A stretch of DNA of 42,177 bases from Spirochaetales bacterium (GTDB lineage: Bacteria; Spirochaetota; Spirochaetia; DSM-2461), in assembly GCA_016936555.1 (NCBI GenBank), contig JAFGXR010000038.1, positions 1 through 42,177 on the forward strand, in the 5' to 3' direction. A model generated the notes under the pieces. It had not been told where the DNA came from. It saw only the letters and a list, made by a program, of their open reading frames with translations, and searched no databases. The position numbers were made by a program, and so were the translations under genes. Below are positions 29,270 to 37,139 of the stretch, piece after piece. Within the stretch, counting starts at the first letter, position 1; each line of letters opens with the position of its first letter.

Positions 29270-32190
29270 CAGGGAAAATCTTCAGAGGGAAAATACTCCT
29301 TTACATCTGCGGGGCAATCACATTCTTGTTTACAGCCTGTAATCTCCTTGACGAAGAGCTGTTACGCCAGCTCAAAGATAATGAAAGCCCTGAAATAACC
29401 ATTACCTCTCCTCTTTCCTTCAGCAGCTACGGCAGCGTGATCAGCCTTGAGGGCCATGTCAGGGACGATTCGGGTATTATTACCGGATTAAGTTATTCGA
29501 TTGAAGGGACTGCTATCAGCGGAGTTCTTACTCCGGATGTTGATGGAACATTCTCCAGGATTATTACGGCCCGGACCTCTGAAGGAGTACAAATAGTCGA
29601 TGGAAACCGGATTATTGCCGTTACTGCCACCGATCCCAGCGGCAACAGTTCGACTGTCAGTGTGGAAGTCCGCCGTATCGTCGGAGCCGGTGATATTTCC
29701 GGTTTCACCGCACTGCCTTTGAATAAGGCAGTCAGGTTGAGCTGGGACGAAATCCCCGGAGCAACCGGATATTCAGTCCGGATGCTCCAGTATGACCGGA
29801 GCATCATTGTAACGGACAATAGTGTTGTCTGGGAGAACCTTGACAACGGCAACCTCTATAGTTTTATTGTTACAGCCCAGATACCCGATGAAATCGGATC
29901 CGATGCGGTTTCCGAAACCCTTTCAGCAGTCCCTCTCAGTATTCGCACACTGGCTCCCAGGGTAAGCCGGCTGGCCTTCGGAGAAGCTCTTATCGACTGG
30001 GATCAAATTAATGCATCCGGATCCTACGTGGTGGAACGACGGATCGATGAAGGCTCCTGGTCTGTTTACAGGATCACAAGCTCTCATGAACTGTACGATA
30101 ATTCTCTCATTCCCGGCCATGTATATGAATACCGGATCAGCCCATACGGAATAGAAAGCGTTGCAAGCGACAGCATCGTTCTGCGGGCTCCGCTCTTTCC
30201 CCCAGGAGAATCAGCGCTTTTATCCAGTGTCATGATCCAGAAGGAGTTCCAGTTATCCACTGTCCTTAAAGACAATTACGCTTATACTGCCGAAGGGGAC
30301 TCGGGTATCAGGATCACCGATCTCAGAGATCCGACCAGGCCGCTTCATGCAGGTTATTGGGATATCGGACGGACAGTTCTTTCCATAGACAGCTGCGGAG
30401 ATCTTGTCAGCATTGTGAGTATGGAGACAGAGGATTACCTCGCGATTATGAATAACAGTTTCGGTGAAACTATCGATGACGTTCTTACCGTGCTGAGGAC
30501 CGATCTTGTTTCCCTCGAGAACCCGGGCTCTCCGGTTTTTAAAGGCAGCCTCATGAATTCGGGATTCCATCCCTTTATTCCCGTACCGGTGGTCAGTGCA
30601 GCCGATGATGATTTTGCGGCATTCGCCTATTTTAAGGATTATGATGCGGGGCTTGGTCAGGCCTATTCCGGACTGGATCTGTACAGCCGGGGACCGGGCG
30701 GAACGCTCGATTTTCTTGCTTCGGTTAATCTGGGCAGCGATGCAGCCAGTCTGATTGCCGGGTTGGCCATCTCTGATGGATATCTCTATGTTTATCATAA
30801 CGAGCTGGCCATGAGGGTCTATGATCTGAATGCAGATCCTTCTTCCCCGCCGGTCATAACATCTCTGCTCTATTCCGGATCTCTGCCCGATGACGGTATG
30901 CCGCTCTCCATGAGTGCGGACGGTGATCTGCTTCTCATTACGACCCTGAATGGCAATGCCCGTCTTCTCGATATCAGTTCCCCTTCCTCACCGGTTGTTC
31001 TTGATCTTTTCTCCCGTCCGGCGGAAGCTTCGGGATGGGCCATGGACGGATTTATCCGGGGGGAAAAACTCTATATTGCCTACACCAATGGATTCTACCA
31101 AACCGTTGATGCGTCGGATCCCGGGAATCTGATTTCACTGGGAACCGTAACGCTCGCCCACGATAGCAGTACACTTTCCTTCGACAGAGACTCGGTCATT
31201 ATCAGCGGAGAGGGAGGATTTTCCATGTTGGCTGTCAGTTCCGGACGGAATTTCATGTCTGAATCGGTTCTGTCCGGCATTGCAGTCGATTATGCTGTCC
31301 GGGGAAACCAGCTCTACACCAGCCTCTCCTATCCTGATACCGGTGTGGATATCCATGATATTTCCAATCCGGGATTTCCTGTGAAAACGGGACATCTGGA
31401 AACACCAGAAAATGATTATATCAGGCAGTTGTACGCAAGCGGAAATTTCCTGTTCGGTCTGGGGACCTCCGGGAGCGATGCCGTCCTGGCAGTTTTTGAC
31501 ATTACACCGGATTCTCAGCCCGGTTTGATCAGCCGAACAGTATTTTCCGAAACCTTATACAATCTTGACGTATCGGGATCCCATATTTATATCGGCAGCA
31601 GCTCAGGTATATTGATTTATGAAATCAGTGATTTGTCAGACCCCCGATACATCTATACGCTCAACCGCAATTCAATGGTACGTATCCTCCTGGTTCAGGA
31701 CAATATTCTATACGCTGATAACGGTTTCCAGGATCTCTATGCTTTTGATGTGAGCAGCCCGTCCCTGCCTGTTCTCCTGGGCGTTTATACCTATCCGGAA
31801 AGCAAGGCAATCAACAGGTTGTATTTTGACTATGACAGATTGTATGTCATCAGAGGGGATGACAACCTGTCCGGGCATCTGGTGCAATATGAGCCGGCAA
31901 GCCTGTCCGGAGGTGTTGCCAGACCCGCTCCCCTGAACGATTTAACCCTGGACATTGCACCCGATGCTCTTTATGTACAGGGCGATCTGGCAGTTCTTAC
32001 CACACACACATGGATTTCCGGTCTGACTTACGGAACGGTCCGGCTTTATGATATCAGCGACCGGGATGCTCCGGTCCTGATGGACAGTACCGGTTCATAT
32101 CCCGGCTGGCTGAGTTCTGTAACCATGGTCAAAGATCAGTTGTATGTGATGGGAAGTGCGGGATTCAGAATATTCAGTCTGAGTGAGTGA
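29266..32190 (+). CDS. Large lipoprotein with Ig-like, FN3-like and LVIVD/beta-propeller repeats
   Basis: The protein has 974 residues. The signal ends in FLFTAC, with Cys25 as the lipidation site (a spirochaete-like lipobox). After a Pro-rich linker, an Ig-like domain (about 40-135) begins SPEITITSPLSFSSYGSVISL. Two FN3-like segments follow (about 140-310). The remaining 650 residues are repeats of the LVIVD type, each with a pattern such as GDLLLITTLNGNARLLDISSPSSPVVL, which fold as beta-propeller blades. It is probably a surface or periplasmic binding protein; the ligand is unknown. It overlaps the upstream gene by ATGA. Its stop codon coincides with the point where similarity ends in the reverse-strand TspO-like fragment. 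Confidence 0.8.
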   Translation: MTGKIFRGKILLYICGAITFLFTACNLLDEELLRQLKDNESPEITITSPLSFSSYGSVISLEGHVRDDSGIITGLSYSIEGTAISGVLTPDVDGTFSRIITARTSEGVQIVDGNRIIAVTATDPSGNSSTVSVEVRRIVGAGDISGFTALPLNKAVRLSWDEIPGATGYSVRMLQYDRSIIVTDNSVVWENLDNGNLYSFIVTAQIPDEIGSDAVSETLSAVPLSIRTLAPRVSRLAFGEALIDWDQINASGSYVVERRIDEGSWSVYRITSSHELYDNSLIPGHVYEYRISPYGIESVASDSIVLRAPLFPPGESALLSSVMIQKEFQLSTVLKDNYAYTAEGDSGIRITDLRDPTRPLHAGYWDIGRTVLSIDSCGDLVSIVSMETEDYLAIMNNSFGETIDDVLTVLRTDLVSLENPGSPVFKGSLMNSGFHPFIPVPVVSAADDDFAAFAYFKDYDAGLGQAYSGLDLYSRGPGGTLDFLASVNLGSDAASLIAGLAISDGYLYVYHNELAMRVYDLNADPSSPPVITSLLYSGSLPDDGMPLSMSADGDLLLITTLNGNARLLDISSPSSPVVLDLFSRPAEASGWAMDGFIRGEKLYIAYTNGFYQTVDASDPGNLISLGTVTLAHDSSTLSFDRDSVIISGEGGFSMLAVSSGRNFMSESVLSGIAVDYAVRGNQLYTSLSYPDTGVDIHDISNPGFPVKTGHLETPENDYIRQLYASGNFLFGLGTSGSDAVLAVFDITPDSQPGLISRTVFSETLYNLDVSGSHIYIGSSSGILIYEISDLSDPRYIYTLNRNSMVRILLVQDNILYADNGFQDLYAFDVSSPSLPVLLGVYTYPESKAINRLYFDYDRLYVIRGDDNLSGHLVQYEPASLSGGVARPAPLNDLTLDIAPDALYVQGDLAVLTTHTWISGLTYGTVRLYDISDRDAPVLMDSTGSYPGWLSSVTMVKDQLYVMGSAGFRIFSLSE

Positions 32191-32313
32191 CGGGAGAGAA
32201 TCGGAGATCTCTCCGGTGGTGATCCCGTTAATGGGGAGGATATTGGCCAGGGCGTTCACAGCCATCATGACAACAAAAGACATCAGAACCAGGGCTTTAC
32301 TCAATTTAGTCAT
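32095..32313 (-). pseudogene. 5' fragment of a TspO-like (tryptophan-rich sensory protein) gene
   Basis: The minus-strand reading from ATG at 32313 has a good SD (AGGAAA, 5 nt upstream). It begins MTKLSKALVLMSFVVMM, then NALANILPINGITTGEISDS. This matches my memory of the N-terminus of TspO/MBR-type tryptophan-rich sensory proteins, which have one TM helix followed by a (L)PLNG-x-TTGEISD-like loop. Similarity stops at residue 41; from there the frame only reads the antisense of the lipoprotein gene to a stop at 32095. The remaining four helices are missing. It is either a truncated relic at a rearrangement junction or, less likely, a 72-residue single-TM protein. Confidence 0.55.
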
Positions 32314-32369
32314 ATAATTTCCTTTGCGTTGAATCTCTACGGACATTTTAATTCCAAATCCATGCAAAG

Positions 32370-32398
32370 TTGAAAAATAAACTCTTTTTTAATAGTAA
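32370..32398 (+). promoter_or_regulatory. Candidate promoter of the GNAT-ABC-DinB operon
   Basis: TTGAAA (32370-32375), a 17-nt spacer and TAGTAA (32393-32398), 29 nt before the ATG. The downstream leader contains AGCCTCAGGCT, a small palindrome. The match is moderate. Confidence 0.35.
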
Positions 32399-32427
32399 AA
32401 TCCGGAGCCTCAGGCTAATCTGGTGTA

Positions 32428-32880
32428 ATGGACTGGAAGATTGAAACATCAGGCAGGGAAGGACTCGGCATTATAAAACCCCTCTGGGAGAAGCTGAATG
32501 AAATTCACAGGCATGATTCCCGCCATTTCAAGGATTTCTACAGCGGCTTTACATTTGAAGAGCGGATGAGAAGTTTCGATGAGCTGATTGATGGCAATTT
32601 CCATCTTCAGATCGTTTACGCCGGTCATGAGGCTATGGGCTACTGTATATCCACGGCCCGTGGAAACATTGGTGAAATCGATTCGATTTATCTGGATGAA
32701 AAGGCCAGAGGTTCCGGTCTGGGATCTCTTCTGGTCGAAAACGCCATGCTCTGGATGAGAGGGAGGAAATGCAGCCGTTTCCGCGTATCGGTTGCCGACG
32801 GCCATGAGTCGGTCCTCGAGTTTTACGGGAAACTGGGATTCCTTCCCAGGCTTTCGGTGCTCGAGTATTCCGGGGATTGA
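32428..32880 (+). CDS. GNAT-family N-acetyltransferase
   Basis: The protein has 150 residues. The acetyl-CoA-binding core is clear: EIDSIYLDEKARGSGLGSLLVENAMLWM contains the beta-4 strand, the R/Q-x-x-G-x-G/A pyrophosphate loop (ARGSGLG) and helix alpha-3, followed by VADGHESVLEFYGKLGFLPR at about 120-140, the usual N-x-x-A-x-x-F/Y-Y-x-x-x-G-F motif with an S/V variation. The acceptor substrate cannot be told from sequence. No clear SD is seen. The TGA stop overlaps the TTG start of the next reading frame, so the gene heads a tightly coupled four-gene set. Confidence 0.88.
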   Translation: MDWKIETSGREGLGIIKPLWEKLNEIHRHDSRHFKDFYSGFTFEERMRSFDELIDGNFHLQIVYAGHEAMGYCISTARGNIGEIDSIYLDEKARGSGLGSLLVENAMLWMRGRKCSRFRVSVADGHESVLEFYGKLGFLPRLSVLEYSGD

Positions 32881-33221
32881 TAGCGTTGCTTTTCTTCTGC
32901 AGGCGGATATTGCGGTATAATCTCTTCATTTCATCACTTATCGTCGTCATGACCACGGCCTTTACGCTTATGTACGGAGACGTTCCCGTCACGGTTTCTC
33001 TGTTCCTGGATCAGGTTTATTCATTTTTCATATATCTGGCTTTTCCGTGCTTTTACGGAGCGATATTTCTCTTTCATATTTTCAACCGTTCAGAATGGAT
33101 GTTTTTTCTGAATTTGGGCTTTTCGAGAAGAAGATTGATATTCTCCAGTCAGGCGGTTTACGGTGGCTTCTCGGTTTTAGCGCTTATTGTGCTTCATTTG
33201 ATGCGGGGGATATTGTCATGA
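32877..33221 (+). CDS. Small three-helix membrane protein, probable ABC transporter permease partner
   Basis: The protein has 114 residues with three hydrophobic segments (about 13-32, 42-66, 88-110). Between the second and third is FFLNLGFSRRRLIF, which resembles the NLG-[IF]-S-[KR] cytoplasmic coupling loop of some ABC permeases. It starts with TTG overlapping the GNAT TGA, and its own TGA overlaps the ABC ATPase ATG (ATGA). These two 4-base overlaps are the main evidence that it is real. It probably forms, as an oligomer, the membrane part for the following ATPase. It is much smaller than normal permeases. Confidence 0.65.
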   Translation: MIALLFFCRRILRYNLFISSLIVVMTTAFTLMYGDVPVTVSLFLDQVYSFFIYLAFPCFYGAIFLFHIFNRSEWMFFLNLGFSRRRLIFSSQAVYGGFSVLALIVLHLMRGILS

Positions 33222-33889
33222 GCTCATTGAGAGTGGAAAGCCTTTCCATGTCCTATGGCAGGAACAGCGTTCTTTCAGGCGCGTATTTCAAAGTGGTGAA
33301 AGGCGAAATTACCAGCGTCGTCGGACGGAACGGATGCGGGAAATCGACTCTCATTAAGGCGATGGTCGGACTGTTTCCCGACAGCAGCGAAAGCCTTTTT
33401 ATCGATGGACAGTATATCTCCAAAAAGGAGAGGATGCTTAATTGCGCCTATCTGCCCCAGCACTCTTTTCTGCCCAAAAACATCAAGGTAAAGAAGTTGC
33501 TGAAAATATTTCTGTCGGGAAATCAGGCGGAAGCCCTGATGGCTGACAGCCGTATTTCCAGTCTTCTCGGGCAGAAGGCCGTCAGCCTTTCGGGAGGAGA
33601 GCTCCGGTACCTGGAGTTTCTGATGATCGCATCTCTCGACAGGAGAGCCTATTTGTTCGATGAGCCTTTCAGCGGAATTGAACCCATTTATATTAAATAT
33701 ATTAAAAAAAAACTTCTTGATCTGAAGAACGGGGGACGGTATATTCTCATAACGGATCACGATTTCCATTCGGTCCGCCATATCTCAGACCGTATCTGGC
33801 TTTCCCGGGCAGGACGCTTTCAAATGGCCGGCGACTCCGATCAGTTTCTGATCGATCAGGGATATCTACCCGCGGTCCGGAAGGAGTGA
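33218..33889 (+). CDS. ABC transporter ATP-binding protein
   Basis: The protein has 223 residues with all ATPase motifs: Walker A GRNGCGKST (about 36-44), Q-loop LPQHSF, signature SLSGGELRYLEFL, Walker B AYLFDEP, and His switch ITDHDFHSVRH. The DEPFSGIEPIYIKYIKK and TDHD stretches resemble LptB-type ATPases. A longer reading from 33047 is just out-of-gene extension; the ATG at 33218 has GGGGGA 7 nt upstream and overlaps the stop of the membrane gene, so it is the right start. Its only visible membrane partner is the 114-residue protein upstream. Substrate unknown. Confidence 0.92.
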   Translation: MSSLRVESLSMSYGRNSVLSGAYFKVVKGEITSVVGRNGCGKSTLIKAMVGLFPDSSESLFIDGQYISKKERMLNCAYLPQHSFLPKNIKVKKLLKIFLSGNQAEALMADSRISSLLGQKAVSLSGGELRYLEFLMIASLDRRAYLFDEPFSGIEPIYIKYIKKKLLDLKNGGRYILITDHDFHSVRHISDRIWLSRAGRFQMAGDSDQFLIDQGYLPAVRKE

Positions 33890-33891
33890 AA

Positions 33892-34371
33892 ATGACAGTA
33901 GAGGAAAAACGCCTCCATGTGGACAACATTCTGGAGGATCTTCATCTTTTTGACGATCTTATCGGACTTCCCCGGGACGTTCTGGACTTCCGCCCCTCTC
34001 CCGATCGCTGGACCATCCATGAACATCTCATTCACTGTCTCGATGTCGACGTGGCCAATTTTACCCGTTACAGGGTGGGGATCGTCCATCCCGGTTCGGA
34101 AATCATCGGCATGGATGATGACTGGACGGCGGGGCTGCTCTATGAGACCATCAGTCCGGAAGAGGCCATAGAGACAATTAAACTGATTCGGAAAATGACC
34201 CATCGCCATCTTTCCGCCGTCGTGGACGATGACTGGACGCAATACAGCATTCTCTATAAAAAATACGGAATTCTGGATTTCGAGACTTTTATTCCCGTGA
34301 TGCACAAACATCCGAAGGCTCACAGGGAGTTTATCGACAAGCTTCTCGGGGAATACAATTCAGCGGTATAG
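33892..34371 (+). CDS. DinB/YfiT-like four-helix protein
   Basis: The protein has 159 residues. It shows the DinB-like pattern of a four-helix bundle with metal-binding histidines: DRWTIHEHLIHCLDVDVANF (about residues 38-57) and VMHKHPKAHREFID near the C-terminus. Members are often thiol- or metal-dependent transferases, but most are uncharacterised. A GTG start at 33886 is possible; the ATG at 33892 is preferred because AAGGAG sits 5 nt before it. The SD overlaps the end of the ABC gene, so it is the last gene of the coupled set. Confidence 0.8.
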   Translation: MTVEEKRLHVDNILEDLHLFDDLIGLPRDVLDFRPSPDRWTIHEHLIHCLDVDVANFTRYRVGIVHPGSEIIGMDDDWTAGLLYETISPEEAIETIKLIRKMTHRHLSAVVDDDWTQYSILYKKYGILDFETFIPVMHKHPKAHREFIDKLLGEYNSAV

Positions 34372-34380
34372 AAGTTAATA

Positions 34381-34419
34381 GAGAAGGGTGGAGATTGAAA
34401 TAAGACAATCTTTATTCTC
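34381..34419 (+). terminator. Weak nested hairpin after the DinB-like gene
   Basis: GAGAA/TTCTC and AGATTG (34392-34397) / CAATCT (34406-34411) form a nested stem 10 nt after the stop. It lacks a clean T tract, so terminator function is uncertain. A second small stem CTCAG/CTGAG lies at 34451-34465. Confidence 0.35.
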
Positions 34420-34479
34420 TCTCCTTGTCAGACTTTGTCAATACTCTGGACTCAGTTTTGCTGAGGGCGCGTTCTTCCA

Positions 34480-34549
34480 AACCCTCACCCCGGCCCTCTC
34501 CCAAAGGAGAGGGAGGAAAGTTAGTTTTATACGGCGGGGGATGAGGGTT
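34480..34549. repeat. Nested inverted repeat (CCCTCACCCCGGCCCTCTCC type)
   Basis: Outer arms AACCCTCACCCC (34480-34491) and GGGGATGAGGGTT (34537-34549) pair with one bulged A. The inner stem CCCTCTCC/GGAGAGGG (34494-34501 / 34506-34513) is perfect. The left half shares CCCCGGCCCTC and AAAGGAGAGG with the inside of the 109-214 repeat. The right arm reaches into the stop codon of the MATE gene. It sits between the 3' ends of convergent genes. Confidence 0.75.
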
Positions 34550-35969
34550 ATGTGTGTCTGATTTCCCTTGTTCCGTTCAGGAGGCCCCGCATGACATATC
34601 GGACCCAGATGAGACTGACAACTGTCGATGTCACCATTCCCGTTGCCATTCCGTACCAGACACCGTGTATGCCCCAGTCGAAAACGAGGACGTAGATATA
34701 CGCCGCCGGTACGGCGATAATCAGAACTCTGAGAAGAGTTATGAAAAAAGCGGGCATGGGGTAGCCTATGGCCTGGAAGACACTCCGGTTGATGATCCCC
34801 ACTACCGCGAGGCTGAAGAAAAGTTCCACAGCATATGTCTGCTTCACTGCGTAGTTCACGACTTCATCAATATTGGAAAAGAGCGGGTAAACAAATCTGG
34901 CAATCACCATCATCAGAACGGCGAATGAGAAAACAACGGCAAATCCCGCGGCATAGCCCACTTTGACCGCATGGTCGGCTCTCTTCAGATTCCCCCTTCC
35001 GGCATTCTGTCCCACGATGGTAATCATGGCGGCAGCCAGGGCGAAGCTGGGCATCAGAACAATCTGGTCGAGCCTTCCGCAGAGGGAATAGGCCGTCATG
35101 GCCAGAGGATCGATGGAGACGACGAGACGGTTCAGCAGCAGGAAGGCTATGGACATGGTTATCTGTCCCATGGCCTGAGGCAATCCGATTACTGTGATCT
35201 TTTCTATAATTTCCAGCCGGACATTTTTAACGGACCAGCTGATGGGGACAAGGGTTTTTTTAGCGGCGAAAATGCTCAGGGCATATAAGAGAGAAATAAA
35301 CTGGGCCAGCCCCGTGGCGATGGCGGCGCCCCGGACGTCCAGATTAAGGACAAAGATGAAAACAGGGTCCAGAACGATGTTCACGACCGTACCGATGATC
35401 ATGGCCACCATCATGTGCTTCATCAGTCCCTCGCCCTGGAATATCCCGAAAAACACATTTCCCACAAAAGCGAAAAGGGCGACGGGCGTTACCCAGAGAA
35501 GGTAATTAAGGCCGTGTTTATAGTAATCGCCTTCCGCTCCCATGGCTCGGACAATCTGTGGGCCGAAGCCGTAAACCGTTCCCATACAGATTATTGAAAG
35601 GATAATGGCCATGATCAGGCCCGATTCGGCGATTTTGTTCAGAACTTCTCTGTTCTTTTCACCGATGGCCCGGGCCACTAGTGAAGACACTCCGACGGAA
35701 ACCCCCGAAGCCAGTGCCATAAAAAAGAAAATGACCGGAAAGATCAGTCCTGTCCCGCCGACATAGGAGGGGTCATTGAGGTCGATGCGGCTGACCCATA
35801 TAGTATCCACAATGTTGTAAAAAAGCTGGAAGAGCATTCCCGCCAGCACGGGAAGAGACAATCTCGCGATAAGAGGCAGAACCGGACCTTCAAACATGCC
35901 CGGCACTTCTCTCCTGGCCATTTCGCCGTGGTCGGCGTTTTGCAACTGTTCTGTATTTTCGTTATTCAT
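34548..35969 (-). CDS. MATE-family efflux transporter
   Basis: The protein has 473 residues with about 12 TM helices in two homologous halves. The first half begins VLPLIARLSLPVLAGMLFQLFYNIVDTIWVSR and continues VSSLVARAIGEKN; the second half has GLPQAMGQITMSIAFLLLNR and IVGQNAGRGNLKRA. These are the typical MATE positions. It exports cationic compounds using Na+ or H+. A start at 35978 (MGSMNNEN) is open, but that ATG overlaps the -10 element, so the second Met (35969) is preferred. It is divergent from the rlmN-like gene with a shared -35 region. No SD is evident. Confidence 0.92.
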   Translation of the reverse strand: MNNENTEQLQNADHGEMARREVPGMFEGPVLPLIARLSLPVLAGMLFQLFYNIVDTIWVSRIDLNDPSYVGGTGLIFPVIFFFMALASGVSVGVSSLVARAIGEKNREVLNKIAESGLIMAIILSIICMGTVYGFGPQIVRAMGAEGDYYKHGLNYLLWVTPVALFAFVGNVFFGIFQGEGLMKHMMVAMIIGTVVNIVLDPVFIFVLNLDVRGAAIATGLAQFISLLYALSIFAAKKTLVPISWSVKNVRLEIIEKITVIGLPQAMGQITMSIAFLLLNRLVVSIDPLAMTAYSLCGRLDQIVLMPSFALAAAMITIVGQNAGRGNLKRADHAVKVGYAAGFAVVFSFAVLMMVIARFVYPLFSNIDEVVNYAVKQTYAVELFFSLAVVGIINRSVFQAIGYPMPAFFITLLRVLIIAVPAAYIYVLVFDWGIHGVWYGMATGMVTSTVVSLIWVRYVMRGLLNGTREIRHT

Positions 35970-35976
35970 GGAGCCC

Positions 35977-36027
35977 ATTCTCGATTATGTATTTTTTATT
36001 GTCAAGAATATTACCACATGATATAAA
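35977..36027. promoter_or_regulatory. Overlapping divergent promoters for MATE and the rlmN-like gene
   Basis: Plus strand: TTGTCA (35999-36004), 17 nt, TATAAA (36022-36027), then 6 nt to the ATG at 36034. Minus strand: TTGACA (36005 to 36000), 17 nt, GAGAAT (35982-35977), then 7 nt to the ATG at 35969. The two -35 boxes occupy the same seven bases TTGTCAA. Neither gene has an SD. Confidence 0.65.
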
Positions 36028-36033
36028 AGCTTC

Positions 36034-37101
36034 ATGAATCTGCTTGGATACACCTATGAGGATATTCTCGCCCTGGTCAAGGAAAACAAAATGGGGGGGC
36101 GGGAAGAAGCTAAAAAACTCTTTAATGATTTGTATGGAGAAGGGAGATGTGAGGCTGGTCGGAAGCAAGCGTCCAGTTCGCCCATGCTGCCCGGGCCGGG
36201 TAACGGATACGTCTGCGATCTGCCTCCTGTCAGCGGTTCGATCGAGGAAGGGGGGACTATCAAGTTTCTGTTGAAACTCGAAGACGGGCTTGAGACGGAA
36301 TCAATCATCCTGCCTATGGGCGGCCGCTACAATACGCTCTGCATTTCCTCCCAGATCGGATGCCGATGGTCCTGCGCCTTCTGTGAGACGGGGAAAATGG
36401 GCCTTATCCGGAACCTGACCAAAGTGGAGATCCTCGCCCAGTTGATGACCGCCGAACTGGTATATAAAAAACCAATCCGCAATATCGTTTTCATGGGCAT
36501 GGGCGAGGCTTTTGACAATTTCGATAATGTTTTGGGGGCCATTGATATATTCACCCATCCCTGGGCCATGAACATTCCCAAAAAATCGATCTGCATTTCA
36601 ACTGTCGGCAATGTGGAGGGAATCAGACGGCTGACAGAGCTGGCCCGGAAAGAGAGAGACAAAAATTATCATAAGCTTCATCTGGCCGTGAGCCTCAACG
36701 GAGCCGATGATGCCGCAAGAAGTCATTTGATGCCCGTAAACCGCCGATGGCCTCTGGCAGAGCTGAAAGAGAGCCTGATGGAAACGGAGCAGTTCGGCAG
36801 GAAAGATCTGCTCTATTTTGAATATATCATGATCAAAGGGGTGACCGACGGCGAGGAAAACGGCCGGAAGCTTATCGATTTCGCCAAGGGGTTCCCGAAA
36901 ATTACCGTCAATCTGATCCCCTTCAACCCCGGTAGAGATAGCGGGTTCGAGAAACCGACGGCTGAGGAGCTGGAGCGTTTTCACGGACAGCTGCTCAGTG
37001 CGGGAATCCGGGTTTTTACGCGTAACAGCCAGGGCGAGCGCATCATGGCCGCCTGCGGCCAGCTGGGGAACCGCAAGTCAGAAAATACTGATAAAATGTG
37101 A
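36034..37101 (+). CDS. RlmN/Cfr-family radical-SAM RNA methyltransferase
   Basis: The protein has 355 residues. The [4Fe-4S] cysteines are Cys110, Cys114 and Cys117 (GCRWSCAFCETG). The two methyl-transfer cysteines are also present: Cys103 (TLCISSQIG) and Cys341 (MAACGQLGN), matching C118 and C355 of E. coli RlmN. VFMGMGEAFDNFDNV, AVSLNGADDAARSHLMPVNRRWPL and NLIPFNPG complete the family signature. These enzymes methylate C2 (RlmN) or C8 (Cfr) of A2503 in 23S rRNA, and RlmN also A37 of some tRNAs. The FCETGKMG loop differs from the common FC-(A/S)-T, and the N-terminal accessory domain is short, so it may be a variant subfamily; I do not assign rlmN or cfr. No SD; probably leaderless. Confidence 0.85.
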   Translation: MNLLGYTYEDILALVKENKMGGREEAKKLFNDLYGEGRCEAGRKQASSSPMLPGPGNGYVCDLPPVSGSIEEGGTIKFLLKLEDGLETESIILPMGGRYNTLCISSQIGCRWSCAFCETGKMGLIRNLTKVEILAQLMTAELVYKKPIRNIVFMGMGEAFDNFDNVLGAIDIFTHPWAMNIPKKSICISTVGNVEGIRRLTELARKERDKNYHKLHLAVSLNGADDAARSHLMPVNRRWPLAELKESLMETEQFGRKDLLYFEYIMIKGVTDGEENGRKLIDFAKGFPKITVNLIPFNPGRDSGFEKPTAEELERFHGQLLSAGIRVFTRNSQGERIMAACGQLGNRKSENTDKM

Positions 37102-37139
37102 TAAATTGGAATTACCCCCAATGAAGGAGCGTATTCCTG

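Noticed and set aside
33047-33217. Upstream extension of the ABC ATPase
   Set aside because: It overlaps the 3-TM gene in another frame. SD GGGGGA and the ATGA overlap support the start at 33218.
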